Source: an uncultured Clostridia bacterium (GTDB taxonomy: Bacteria > Bacillota > Clostridia > Christensenellales > Pumilibacteraceae). Taken from it: a DNA stretch of 26,073 bases. Shown one piece after another: positions 15,129 to 24,318 of this stretch. The DNA lies in assembly GCA_934277845.1 (NCBI GenBank), contig CAKQVV010000012.1, forward strand, positions 1 through 26,073, given 5' to 3'. Both the position numbers and the translations under genes were made by a program. Every line of letters begins with the position of its first letter. Position 1 is the stretch's first letter. The notes beneath the pieces were generated by a model. It worked only from the letters and a program-made list of their open reading frames with translations, was not told where the DNA came from and searched no databases.

Positions 15129-17672
15129 ATGGCAAAATTCAGAAAATCGTTCATAGCGCTTGCTTTGGCGTTGACCATTGCTTTGACGCTGGGTATGACT
15201 GCTTGTGCGGGGGGGGGAAATAAGCCCGGTCCCAACAAGCCGGATGACGGCACCACGAACACTTATACCTACAGAATTTACACGGTGACCAGTCCGTCCA
15301 ACTGGAATCTGCTTTCGCAGACCGACAACAACGACAGACAGATCAGTAACTATCTTGGCAGCTCGTTCTTCGAGTTCGACTTCAAACGCGATGACAAAGG
15401 CGAAATCATCGACGGCGTTTTCGCGGTTAAGTATTCCGCGGCGACCAAACTCGAGGACGTAACCGCGACCTATGCCGGCAACGAGAAGTGGGGTATTCCC
15501 GCAGGTACCACCGGCAAACGCGCCTGGAAAATCACGCTCCGCAACGACCTTAAGTGGAACGACGGCACGGCGATCAAAGCAGAGGATTTCGTTTACTCGA
15601 TGGAACAGACCCTCGATCCGAAGTTTAAAAACCGTCTTGCTTCCGAATATTACGGCGGCAACGCGATTTTACATAACGCGAGAAGTTATGTATATCAGGG
15701 TTCTTCCGGTTGGTTCCCGGCTGACGGTCCGTATACCGATTACGTTACCGACCTTGACGACAAGATTGTCTTTACGTTGGGAAATACCGAGGAAAATACC
15801 GAAAAATACGGTGCGGCGCTGTGCAGTATGCGTACCCTCATGGGTTTCCCGGAAAGTTATACCGCGGCAATGGTTGCCGAGTATATCGCCAAAAATGGTT
15901 TTAATGGGGCGGTAGATGCAACCAAAGAAGAAATCCTTGCTCTCGAAGGCAAAAAACTCTCCGAAATCAAGGCTGACGCTGCGCTTAAAGCGACTTGGGA
16001 AAAAGTACTTGCAAGTTGGAAGACCGAGCCGAACGAGGAACTTGATTTCTTCGTGACCTACTACACCTATCCCGCTATGCCGATGAGCGACGTCGGCATC
16101 ATGGCTACCGGCGAATACGAGATTACCCTGATATTCGACAATACGTTCAATTTTATCGACGAAAACGGTAATCTTACCTATGAAACCGCATACTATATGC
16201 AGGATCTCCCGCTCGTAAAGAAAGACCTTTACGAAGCCAGCAAAAAAGAGCCGGCAGCGGGCGCAACGCTCTGGACCAGCACCTACGGCTCGTCGCTTGC
16301 GACCACCGCAAGCTGGGGCCCGTATATGCTGACCGATTATCAGGCAGGCTCGACCTACACGCTTTCCAAGAACGCTAACTGGTACGGTTACAATATGGAC
16401 GAATACAAGGGACAGTACCAGACCGATAATATCGTCTGCCGCACTATCCCCGAATGGAACACCGCATGGCAGGCTTTCCAGCTCGGCGAACTCGACGAGA
16501 TCGGTATCGATCCGTCCGTCGCGGCGACCTACCGTACTTCTTCGCAGGCTGTCTTTACGCCCAGCGACCTCGTCGCTTCCGTACACTTGCAGTCCTCCCG
16601 CGAAGCGTTGAAAAAGAACGAAAAGGATGGCGTAAACAAGACCATTCTGATGCAACTCGATTTCCGTAAAGCGCTTTCGCTCGCTATCGACCGCGCGGCT
16701 TATGCTCAGGCGGCTACCACCAGTTCGCTCGCAGGTCTCGGCTACTTCAACTCGATGCACTACTACGACGTCGCTAACGGCGGTCGTTATCGCGATGCCG
16801 AAGTAGCGAAACGCGCGCTGCTCATTACTTACGGAGCAGAGGACCTCGGCGACGGAAAATGGAAAGTGGGCGAAACCACCTACAACAACATCGACGACGC
16901 AGAGGACGCGCTTACCGGTTACAACATTACGCTTGCACGCCAGCTCGTCGACAAGGCTTATGCCGCGGCTAAAGCAGACGGCGACATTAAGGACACCGAC
17001 AAAGTCGTTCTTAAGTTCGGTACCAGCGAAGATACCGCAGCTACTCGCAGACACTATGACTTCCTTGACAAAGCCTGGACGGAACTTATGAAAGGCACCG
17101 TGCTAGAGGGTAGATTCTCGACCGAATTCGAGGGAACTCACGGCAAAAAGTGGGCGGAAGATTTCCGTAGCGGTCAGTTCGAAGTTGCTCCGGCGAGCGG
17201 CTTCAGCGGCGGCGCCTGGAATCCGGCATACTTTATCGGTTCCGAAGTCGACACGAACATGAACAACCTGCGTTATAACTCCAACTGGGATACGACCAAG
17301 GAGTCGATTAAGTTGACCATCAAGAATGCGGAAGGCGCCGACGAAGAGTACACGCTGACCATTCAGGACTGGTATGACAGCCTTAACGGTAAAGAAAGCG
17401 GTACGAAAGACTTCAGACAGTACCCGGTCAATAGCAAACTCGCAATCATAGCGGCTCTCGAACAGGCTGCGCTCCAGTCCTACTGGGATATCCCGACGTT
17501 CTATTCGTTCACCGCGCAGTTGCACTCCTACAAGACCGAATATGCGACTTACGAATACAACACGTTCATGTCTTACGGCGGCGTTCGTTATATGACCTAT
17601 AACTACAGCGACACGGCATGGACCGATTATGTTGCTTCGCAGCCCAACAAAACGCTTGATTATAAAAAGTAA
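15129..17672 (+). CDS. oppA: Oligopeptide ABC transporter substrate-binding lipoprotein (SBP_bac_5)
   Basis: The 847-residue precursor starts with a basic signal segment, a hydrophobic stretch (~8-22) and the lipobox M-T-A-C, so Cys26 should be lipidated after cleavage and anchor the protein outside the membrane. A Gly/Lys/Pro/Asp linker follows. SBP_bac_5 motifs are clear: WKITLRNDLKWNDGT with AEDFVYSMEQTLDP (~133-164), a GPYMLTDYQAGS-type segment, and FRKALSLAIDRAAYA. It captures peptides or similar ligands for OppBCDF. Typical OppA proteins have ~540-600 residues; the excess includes a Lys/Glu/Ala-rich helical insert around residues 250-310. A run of nine G (15209-15217) falls just after the lipobox. 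The ligand cannot be told from sequence. Confidence 0.92.
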   Translation: MAKFRKSFIALALALTIALTLGMTACAGGGNKPGPNKPDDGTTNTYTYRIYTVTSPSNWNLLSQTDNNDRQISNYLGSSFFEFDFKRDDKGEIIDGVFAVKYSAATKLEDVTATYAGNEKWGIPAGTTGKRAWKITLRNDLKWNDGTAIKAEDFVYSMEQTLDPKFKNRLASEYYGGNAILHNARSYVYQGSSGWFPADGPYTDYVTDLDDKIVFTLGNTEENTEKYGAALCSMRTLMGFPESYTAAMVAEYIAKNGFNGAVDATKEEILALEGKKLSEIKADAALKATWEKVLASWKTEPNEELDFFVTYYTYPAMPMSDVGIMATGEYEITLIFDNTFNFIDENGNLTYETAYYMQDLPLVKKDLYEASKKEPAAGATLWTSTYGSSLATTASWGPYMLTDYQAGSTYTLSKNANWYGYNMDEYKGQYQTDNIVCRTIPEWNTAWQAFQLGELDEIGIDPSVAATYRTSSQAVFTPSDLVASVHLQSSREALKKNEKDGVNKTILMQLDFRKALSLAIDRAAYAQAATTSSLAGLGYFNSMHYYDVANGGRYRDAEVAKRALLITYGAEDLGDGKWKVGETTYNNIDDAEDALTGYNITLARQLVDKAYAAAKADGDIKDTDKVVLKFGTSEDTAATRRHYDFLDKAWTELMKGTVLEGRFSTEFEGTHGKKWAEDFRSGQFEVAPASGFSGGAWNPAYFIGSEVDTNMNNLRYNSNWDTTKESIKLTIKNAEGADEEYTLTIQDWYDSLNGKESGTKDFRQYPVNSKLAIIAALEQAALQSYWDIPTFYSFTAQLHSYKTEYATYEYNTFMSYGGVRYMTYNYSDTAWTDYVASQPNKTLDYKK

Positions 17673-17691
17673 TTCAGGTGTACAATAACGT

Positions 17692-17725
17692 AGAGGGCGA
17701 AGGCAGATTTATGTCTTCGCTCTTT
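17692..17725 (+). other. Intercistronic hairpin between oppA and oppB
   Basis: An 11-bp stem with two wobble pairs (17692-17702 with 17715-17725, core GCGAAG and CTTCGC) and a 12-base loop lies 20 bases after the oppA stop. No T-run follows, so it is probably a partial terminator or an mRNA end-protecting structure. Such structures commonly let the binding protein be made in excess over the permease. Confidence 0.55.
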
Positions 17726-17833
17726 GCGTATTTGTTCAGGAATTTTTTTAACCGTAAATTATCGGCGACGGATTAAAATAATTCCTTATCCGGGAAAGTT
17801 ATTTAATCTATTCGGTAAGAGGAGTTACCTATA

Positions 17834-18796
17834 ATGTATATGTTCAAATACGTTCTCAAGCGTATCGGGTTGCTTCTGCTTTCGTTCTGCGTAATTATGC
17901 TGATGTGTTTCGTCCTTATCAAACTTTTGCCTATCACGATACAGGACGCGATCGGCACGGACAGAGCGATGCTGGAAGCCGCGATAAAAGCGAGAGGATA
18001 TTACGACCCGATCCCCGTGCAGCTTTTCAATTATCTCAAGAGAATTTTCATGTACGGCGATTTCGGCGTGGGTGTCAATATGCCCGAGTACAAAAACCAG
18101 CCCGTATGGGACGCGTTCGTTTCGCGCCTCCCGCCCACGGTGCTCATCAACGTGTATTCCACGCTGATCGGCGTGCCTGTCGGCATCGGTCTGGGTATTT
18201 TTGCCGCGCTCAAGAAGAATAAGTGGCAGGATCAGGTGATCTCCACCGGCGTCATGCTTATGATTTCCGTGCCGTCCATCGTGTATGCGTTCCTTATTCA
18301 GTACGTTCTTTGCTTCAAACTCCAGTGGTTTCCGCTGATGATGAATACGGGCACCGAGTACTTTACCTGGAGCATGTTCCGTTCGATGATGCCGGCGACG
18401 CTTTCGCTGTGTCTCGGCTCTATCGCGGGTTACACGCGTTTTACGCGCGCGGAACTGACGGAAGTACTCACCGGCGAATACATGCTGCTCGCCCGCACAA
18501 AGGGGCTTACGCGCGGTCAGGCGACCGTTCGCCACGCGCTCCGCAACGCCATGGTGCCGATTTTTCCGATGATACTCAGCGAGTTCGTCAGCGTGCTTTC
18601 GGGATCGATGATCATCGAGAACATTTTCGCGATCCCCGGCGTTGGCAGACTGTACCTCACTTCGATACAGGTCAGCGACTATGACTTTTTTATGCTTTTA
18701 TCTGGTTTCTACACGCTCGTGGGCTTGCTCGCCGGCATAGTCGTCGATATCAGTTACGGCTTTATTGATCCCAGAATCAGAATGGGGGCGAAGTAA
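17834..18796 (+). CDS. oppB: Oligopeptide ABC transporter permease, OppB type
   Basis: The 320-residue permease has the OppB/DppB layout: an N-terminal helix (~10-33), an outward region (~40-100), then five helices. The EAA loop that docks the ATPases is at ~216-243, with YMLLARTKGL and a following ALRNAMVP. The C-terminus ends IDPRIRMGAK, as expected. Length is normal, unlike its partner proteins. GAGGAG precedes the ATG. It lies 161 bases after oppA and one base before the oppC start. Confidence 0.95.
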   Translation: MYMFKYVLKRIGLLLLSFCVIMLMCFVLIKLLPITIQDAIGTDRAMLEAAIKARGYYDPIPVQLFNYLKRIFMYGDFGVGVNMPEYKNQPVWDAFVSRLPPTVLINVYSTLIGVPVGIGLGIFAALKKNKWQDQVISTGVMLMISVPSIVYAFLIQYVLCFKLQWFPLMMNTGTEYFTWSMFRSMMPATLSLCLGSIAGYTRFTRAELTEVLTGEYMLLARTKGLTRGQATVRHALRNAMVPIFPMILSEFVSVLSGSMIIENIFAIPGVGRLYLTSIQVSDYDFFMLLSGFYTLVGLLAGIVVDISYGFIDPRIRMGAK

Positions 18797-18797
18797 T

Positions 18798-20336
18798 ATG
18801 GACGAAATGAAGAACATACCCAAAGAAAAATTCGAGTTCGCCGAAGCGCAGGACTTTTCGCACGAGCTTGAGTTCAAGACTAAACCCGTGGGCTATTTCC
18901 ACGACGCTTTCCGACGTTTTTGCAAGAACAAAGGCTCGGTCGTGGCTGCTTGCATCATTCTCGCGCTCGTGCTTTTCGCGATCATCGCGCCGTTCTGCAC
19001 TGCTTATACGGTGAATTATTCGGACGCATACTACACCTTTACGCGCCCGAAAAACAAGTTGTTTGCGAACACTTCGTTCTGGGACGGCTGTTCTCGGGAA
19101 GAAATGAACGAAGAAGCGTTCCGCAGACTTTACGCGATGGGGCTGGAAACCGGACACAACGCCGTCAAGAATCAGGAGTACGAAATCGTCGAGGTCGAAG
19201 GCAACAAGATATATCGTTTCCGCATGGATTCGTACCACAAGACCGGCATGGTTTATATGCGCCTGAACAACGACGAGTATCTCAGACTTCAGGCTTATCA
19301 GAAAGAAACCGGTATACAGGTCCTTTATCCGACGATAAGGAAAAAGGACAGACCCGAGGCGGTTCAGGACACTACCGACGCGAACTATTACTATAAGACC
19401 AGACGCTACAAGGGCAAGACTCAGACCGTTTACGACGAGAACGGAAATATTATCCCCGTTTACAAGTCGCACGCCGTGGGCGAGGAGAGAATCGACAAAT
19501 ACGATTCGCTTCGTATTCCCGAGCCGGACGGCGTAGAGTACGAGTACGCGATCCCCGTCGACACCGGCTGGGAAGTTCGCGTCAACTATTACGAGTATTA
19601 TATCTACAATCACGCTCACGTTCTTAAAGACGGAATCAAAGAACCGTTGTTCCTTTTCGGTACCACGTCGACCGGGCAGGATATTTTGACGGCGCTTGCG
19701 TCGGGCGCGAGATTTTCGTTCATTTTCTCGATACTCGTGGCTTCCGTCAACCTTTTCGTGGGCGCGATTTACGGCGCGATCGAGGGTTATTACGGCGGCA
19801 AAATCGACCTCATCATGGAGCGTATTTCCGATATTCTCGCGGCAGTGCCGTTCATGATCGTAATCACGCTTTTACAACTTTATATGGGTGCGAAAAGTCA
19901 GATGCTGATACTGTTCATCGCGTTCTTCCTTACCGGCTGGCTCTCGATCGCGTCCCGGACGCGCATGCAGTTCTATCGCTATAAGAATCAGGAATACGTC
20001 CTTGCCGCACGCACGCTGGGCGCAAAGGACGCACGGCTTATGTTCAAGCATATTTTCCCCAACGCGCTCGGTACGCTCATTACCGGCAGCGTGCTGGTTA
20101 TTCCCGGCATGATCTATTCGGAAACGAACCTAAGTTATCTCGGCATAATCAACCTGTCGTCGGGCAATCTCACGAGCGTAGGCACTTTGCTTGCTTCCGG
20201 ACAGCCGTACCTTTCCACTTTCCCGCATATCATATTGTTTCCGTCGATATTCCTGGCGCTCCTGATGCTGAGTTTCAACCTGTTCGGAAACGGCTTGCGC
20301 GACGCGTTCAACCCGTCGCTCCGCGGCAGCGAATAA
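18798..20336 (+). CDS. oppC: Oligopeptide ABC transporter permease, OppC type, with large extracytoplasmic insertion
   Basis: Starting at the ATG one base after the oppB stop, the product is 512 residues, against ~300-350 for the family. The cytoplasmic N-terminus (1-45) and first helix (~47-68) are ordinary. Then ~220 extra, polar, Tyr/Lys/Asp-rich residues (~70-285) intervene before FGTTSTGQDILTAL (~287-300), the OppC landmark that normally follows helix 1 after a short link. The permease core follows, with its EAA loop at ~400-422 (YVLAARTLGAKD) and NPSLRGSE at the end. The insertion lies after helix 1, so it should face outside, where the binding protein docks. Its pattern of short beta-like segments suggests a folded domain. 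I do not recognise it. Confidence 0.92.
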   Translation: MDEMKNIPKEKFEFAEAQDFSHELEFKTKPVGYFHDAFRRFCKNKGSVVAACIILALVLFAIIAPFCTAYTVNYSDAYYTFTRPKNKLFANTSFWDGCSREEMNEEAFRRLYAMGLETGHNAVKNQEYEIVEVEGNKIYRFRMDSYHKTGMVYMRLNNDEYLRLQAYQKETGIQVLYPTIRKKDRPEAVQDTTDANYYYKTRRYKGKTQTVYDENGNIIPVYKSHAVGEERIDKYDSLRIPEPDGVEYEYAIPVDTGWEVRVNYYEYYIYNHAHVLKDGIKEPLFLFGTTSTGQDILTALASGARFSFIFSILVASVNLFVGAIYGAIEGYYGGKIDLIMERISDILAAVPFMIVITLLQLYMGAKSQMLILFIAFFLTGWLSIASRTRMQFYRYKNQEYVLAARTLGAKDARLMFKHIFPNALGTLITGSVLVIPGMIYSETNLSYLGIINLSSGNLTSVGTLLASGQPYLSTFPHIILFPSIFLALLMLSFNLFGNGLRDAFNPSLRGSE

Positions 20337-20349
20337 GCGAGGTGCAGTC

Positions 20350-22518
20350 ATGGAACAAAAAGAACTGAAACTTTCCGTAAACAATCTGAAAATCTCGTTC
20401 CGTACCGCGGACGGCAACGTGCAGGCGGTGCGCGACATTTCGTTCAATCTTTACAAGGGCGAAACGCTCGCGATCGTGGGCGAGAGCGGCTCGGGCAAGT
20501 CCGTCACCAACCGCGCCGTCATGGGCATACTTGCCGGCAACGCGATCAAAGAGGGCGGCGAGATACTCTATGACGGCAGAGATCTCATGAAGATCAGCGA
20601 AGAGGAATTTCACCGGCTTCGCGGCGACAAAATCGCCATGATTTTCCAGGATCCCATGTCCAGTCTCAATCCGATCATGCGCGTAGGTAAACAACTTACC
20701 GAAGCGATGCTGCTGAAAGGCAAGCGCAATCAGAAAGAGTCCCGCAGCGACTTTAATTACATGCTCAGAAAAGTCCGCGAGCGCATGGACGAAGCCATGG
20801 GTGAAAGCCTCGACAAGGAAAGCGAACTGAAAAACAGGCAGATGTGCGCTGATTTCGATAAATTCGAGTACAAACATCTCGAACTCGAAAACGCCTATAA
20901 CCGAGCCAGACAAAGCGCGGAGGACGCGCTCGAAAACATCGATGACGCGCTGTTCCGCATCGAAAAGAACTCGACCGAGCGTATTCGCGGCGAGATCGAA
21001 GAGATCCTCGCTAGCGCCGCCCGTGCCGAGAATCCTTACGTCGTCAGCGATCGCGCCGAGGAACTGAAAGACGCTGTCGCAAAGATCGACGAGCAGATCA
21101 GACTGTCGATCGTAGAAAAGGCGAAAAACTTTTTCGGCGATCTGCTGGGAAAGAAAGCAAAACACAACGATACCTGCGACTACGAAGCGGTAAAGACTTC
21201 GCTGGAACTTATCCGCGAAATCCTTACGGAAGCGAAAAGCAAGCCTATGCCGAACTTCTTCGCGATGGGTTATTACCTGACTTTCGCGACCGAACCGCTG
21301 CCCGATCTCGAAGTGGCAGAACTTAACGCGTTTTTAAGGCAGTACCTCGACGAGCATTTCATGCTCGCGTTCATCGACGAAGCAAAGCGCGGCGTAGAGT
21401 ATTCTCACGCAAAGTCGGTCAAGGCGAAAGAGTATGCGCTTGCCGTGATAGGCGAGAAAAAAGCGGTTTTCGCCGCGGAAACGCCCGATAAAAAAGAATT
21501 CAAAGCGGCTGCAAAGGCGATGATTGCGGCGGTCAGGCAGAGCATAGATCCGCTCGAGGTTGTGAAAGATCCGCTGTCCTATACGTTCGCGTCCAGTCTT
21601 ACGGCTGCGATAAAAGAGTATTTCGACGCGATCAGGCGCGGCAAGGACGGGAAAGACAATACTGCCGACGTCGCCGCGGCAAAAGCGGATGTCGATCACG
21701 TTCTGGAACGTATCGAAAATTCGTTTGCCGCCGAAATCGCGAAAGTACGCGACGAAGGCGAAAAGACAGTCGCGGTTATCGATTACCTGAAAGCAAAGGC
21801 TTCGGGCGTGGCGTACAAAGTTACTCGCGCCATGGCGAAAACCCGCGCGATCAAACTGCTGAAAGAGGTCGGTATTCCCGATCCCGCGCGCAGATACCGC
21901 CAGTATCCGTTCGAGTTCTCGGGCGGCATGCGCCAGCGTATCGTCATTGCGATCGCGCTGTCCGCCGATCCCGATATTCTCATTTGCGACGAGCCGACTA
22001 CCGCGCTCGACGTGACGATCCAGTCGCAGATTCTCGAACTCATCAACAAGGTCAAAAAGGAACGCGACTTGTCGGTCATCTTCATTACGCACAACCTCGG
22101 CGTTGTTGCGAACATGGCGGACAGGGTAGCGGTCATGTACGCGGGCAAGATCGTGGAAATCGGCACCGCCGACGATATTTTCTACTCGCCGTCGCATCCG
22201 TATACCTGGGCGCTTTTGTCGTCCATGCCCGATCTCGACACCAAAGAGGCGCTCGAGGCGATCCCCGGCACTCCGCCGAACATGATTCACCCGCCGAAGG
22301 GCGACGCTTTTGCCGAGCGCAACCGTTACGCGCTGAAAATCGATTTCGAGGAGCAACCGCCTATGTTCCGCGTTTCGGACACGCACTATGCCGCTACCTG
22401 GCTGTTGCATCCCGACGCGCCGAAAGTCGATCCGCCGAAGTCGGTCACGGAACGTATCGAAAGAATGAAAGCAAGGAGGGCGTCTTATGAAAACGCAACA
22501 ACCGCTACTGAAAGTTGA
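20350..22518 (+). CDS. oppD: Oligopeptide ABC transporter ATPase, OppD type, with ~365-residue helical insertion
   Basis: The 722-residue ATPase is about twice the family length (~330-350). Walker A is GESGSGKS (44-51) and the Q-loop glutamine is Gln100 in FQDPMSSLNP. The signature FSGGMRQR (523-530), Walker B ILICDEP (543-549) and switch His581 come more than 400 residues later. Between them, residues ~124-490 are a long, charged, mostly helical stretch. All catalytic motifs are intact, so it should still hydrolyse ATP. The C-terminal OppD extension (GTPPNMIHPPKGDAFAERN, ~640-658) has Asp and Asn where dipeptide/oligopeptide ATPases usually have conserved cysteines. It follows oppC by 13 bases and its end overlaps oppF. 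Confidence 0.93.
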   Translation: MEQKELKLSVNNLKISFRTADGNVQAVRDISFNLYKGETLAIVGESGSGKSVTNRAVMGILAGNAIKEGGEILYDGRDLMKISEEEFHRLRGDKIAMIFQDPMSSLNPIMRVGKQLTEAMLLKGKRNQKESRSDFNYMLRKVRERMDEAMGESLDKESELKNRQMCADFDKFEYKHLELENAYNRARQSAEDALENIDDALFRIEKNSTERIRGEIEEILASAARAENPYVVSDRAEELKDAVAKIDEQIRLSIVEKAKNFFGDLLGKKAKHNDTCDYEAVKTSLELIREILTEAKSKPMPNFFAMGYYLTFATEPLPDLEVAELNAFLRQYLDEHFMLAFIDEAKRGVEYSHAKSVKAKEYALAVIGEKKAVFAAETPDKKEFKAAAKAMIAAVRQSIDPLEVVKDPLSYTFASSLTAAIKEYFDAIRRGKDGKDNTADVAAAKADVDHVLERIENSFAAEIAKVRDEGEKTVAVIDYLKAKASGVAYKVTRAMAKTRAIKLLKEVGIPDPARRYRQYPFEFSGGMRQRIVIAIALSADPDILICDEPTTALDVTIQSQILELINKVKKERDLSVIFITHNLGVVANMADRVAVMYAGKIVEIGTADDIFYSPSHPYTWALLSSMPDLDTKEALEAIPGTPPNMIHPPKGDAFAERNRYALKIDFEEQPPMFRVSDTHYAATWLLHPDAPKVDPPKSVTERIERMKARRASYENATTATES

Positions 22519-23815
22519 GCATCTGTGCCAGTATTTCAAGTCCGGCACCAATGTGCTCAAAGCCGTAGACGACGTTAATTTCGAAGTTTACAAAGGCGAA
22601 GTTTTCGGACTCGTCGGCGAAAGCGGTTGCGGCAAAACCACGACCGGACGCTCGATTATCAGACTTTACGACATTACTTCCGGCAGCGTGTATTTTAAAG
22701 GCGTGCGCGTTTCTGCCGGCATCGGATCCTATAAACAACAGGTCAGAGCGGCGAGGGCGGAGTACAGAGCCAAACTCAAAGAATTGAACGCGCTTAAAGC
22801 CGCAGAAAAGAATGTCGCCGATGCCGCAAACGAAATCGAGGACGCCGAAAAGCAACTCGACGACGCGGAAAAACGCGTCGAAGAACTTGAAGCGCAGGTG
22901 CAGGCAGCCGAAGAACGCTATCACGAAGTTTTGCGCGAGCAAACCGCGAATATCCGTGCGGCTGTGCATGACGACAAGTATTTCGACAAGGAATATCGCG
23001 CGGCAAGAGTAAAGGAGATTACAGAAGAATACGAGACTCTTCTCGCCGCCGAAACCGACGAAGAGAAGAAAATCGCGCTCGAAAAGGAAAAACGCGAGAA
23101 AATCCGTCTTGCGAAAAGATCGAGTATCATGAACGATATCCAGATGATTTTTCAGGATCCCATCGCGTCGCTCGATCCCCGCATGACCGTGCGCGAAATC
23201 ATTGCCGAGGGCTTGATTATCCGCGGCATCAGGGACAAAAATTACATCGACGAACAGGTTTACCGCGTGCTCGATCTGGTCGGGCTTCGTCCCGAACATG
23301 CCGGGCGTTATCCGCACGAATTTTCGGGCGGTCAGCGTCAGCGTATCGGCATTGCCCGCGCGATTATATTAAATCCCGAACTGATTATCGCCGACGAACC
23401 TATTTCCGCGCTCGACGTGTCTATTCAGGCTCAGGTCATAAACCTTCTCAACGATCTGAGGAAACGTCTGTCGCTGACGATCCTGTTCATTGCGCACGAT
23501 CTGTCGGTAGTAAAATATTTCTCCGATCGTATAGGCGTTATGTACTTCGGCAAGCTCGTGGAACTCGCGCCGTCGGACGAACTTTTCGCACATCCGCTGC
23601 ACCCGTACACCCGGTCGCTGTTGTCCGCGATCCCGCTTCCCGATCCCGCTTACGAAAAAATGCGTAAACGTATCGTCTACAATCCGCTTGCCGAGCACGA
23701 TTACAGCGTCGACAAGCCCGTTATGCGCGAGGTTGGACCGGGGCATTTCGTCTATTGCAACGAGGCGGAATTCGACCGCTATACGCAGCAGTTAAAGCAG
23801 GGTGACGAACAGTGA
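22487..23815 (+). CDS. oppF: Oligopeptide ABC transporter ATPase, OppF type, with coiled-coil insertion
   Basis: The 442-residue ATPase exceeds the usual ~310-330. Walker A is GESGCGKT (44-51). A charged, Ala/Glu/Lys/Arg-rich coiled coil (~80-212) comes next, before the Q-loop Gln223 in FQDPIASLDPRM. The signature FSGGQRQR (279-286), Walker B LIIADEP (299-305) and His337 are normal. The insertion thus lies between Walker A and Q-loop, a different site from that in OppD. The ATG overlaps the end of oppD by 32 bases and uses AGGAGG inside it, so the two ATPases are probably translationally coupled, fitting a 1:1 heterodimer. Confidence 0.93.
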   Translation: MKTQQPLLKVEHLCQYFKSGTNVLKAVDDVNFEVYKGEVFGLVGESGCGKTTTGRSIIRLYDITSGSVYFKGVRVSAGIGSYKQQVRAARAEYRAKLKELNALKAAEKNVADAANEIEDAEKQLDDAEKRVEELEAQVQAAEERYHEVLREQTANIRAAVHDDKYFDKEYRAARVKEITEEYETLLAAETDEEKKIALEKEKREKIRLAKRSSIMNDIQMIFQDPIASLDPRMTVREIIAEGLIIRGIRDKNYIDEQVYRVLDLVGLRPEHAGRYPHEFSGGQRQRIGIARAIILNPELIIADEPISALDVSIQAQVINLLNDLRKRLSLTILFIAHDLSVVKYFSDRIGVMYFGKLVELAPSDELFAHPLHPYTRSLLSAIPLPDPAYEKMRKRIVYNPLAEHDYSVDKPVMREVGPGHFVYCNEAEFDRYTQQLKQGDEQ

Positions 23816-24207
23816 AAAAAACCCTGCTCCGCTACGGGATAACGTTTGCGGTCGGCTTGCTTCTGGCGTTTTGCGCAATGCTTGCGCAGGGGATTTTCAG
23901 TCAGACCGAAACGGTCGCCGTAATGAAAATACTCTGCAACGCGTTTTTCGCGGCAGGCGTGGTTATTGCGTGCGTGGGGCTTCTGGTCGTCGCGACCGAG
24001 GGCGGCGCGTTCGATATGCTCGCATACGCCGTGGTGCTTATATTCGACGGCTTGCGCCGCGACGTTACCAAGCGCAAATACAAGGACTTTTACGAGTACA
24101 AACAAGCGAAAAAAGAGAAGAAACGCAGTTTCGCCTATCTCTTAATCGTCGGCTTAATCTTTATCGCGATCTCTCTTATATTCCTTATTCCTTACTACAA
24201 CCTATAA
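23812..24207 (+). CDS. Small membrane protein, DUF3899-like
   Basis: The 131-residue protein has three membrane helices (~8-26, ~38-62, ~106-127) and a basic cytoplasmic loop (~82-105) with KRKYKDFYEYKQAKKEKK. The GGAFD motif after helix 2 and the Tyr/Lys-rich loop recall DUF3899, a family of unknown function in Bacillota; I am only fairly sure. The GTG start overlaps the oppF stop (GTGA), with AGGGTGA upstream, so it is the last cistron of the opp operon and probably coupled to oppF. It may assist the transporter, but only position supports that. Confidence 0.7.
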   Translation: MKKTLLRYGITFAVGLLLAFCAMLAQGIFSQTETVAVMKILCNAFFAAGVVIACVGLLVVATEGGAFDMLAYAVVLIFDGLRRDVTKRKYKDFYEYKQAKKEKKRSFAYLLIVGLIFIAISLIFLIPYYNL

Positions 24208-24219
24208 TATAATAACGCG

Positions 24220-24255
24220 CGGCGGGTATCGAAATTCTCGGTATCCGCCGTTTTT
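24220..24255 (+). terminator. Intrinsic terminator of the opp operon
   Basis: CGGCGGGTATCG (24220-24231) pairs over its full length with CGGTATCCGCCG (24239-24250), including two wobble pairs, with a 7-base loop and five T following. Confidence 0.9.
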
Positions 24256-24285
24256 CGTTATATTTCGGGAGTATCGTAAATTTGT

Positions 24286-24314
24286 TTGCAAATCGATACA
24301 ATATATGCTATAAT
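24286..24314 (+). promoter_or_regulatory. Extended -10 promoter of the switch-like RNA
   Basis: TTGCAA (24286-24291), 17 bases, and TATAAT (24309-24314) directly preceded by TGC, an extended -10. The start site would fall at about 24320, at the first bases of the hairpin below. Confidence 0.75.
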
Positions 24315-24318
24315 AATC

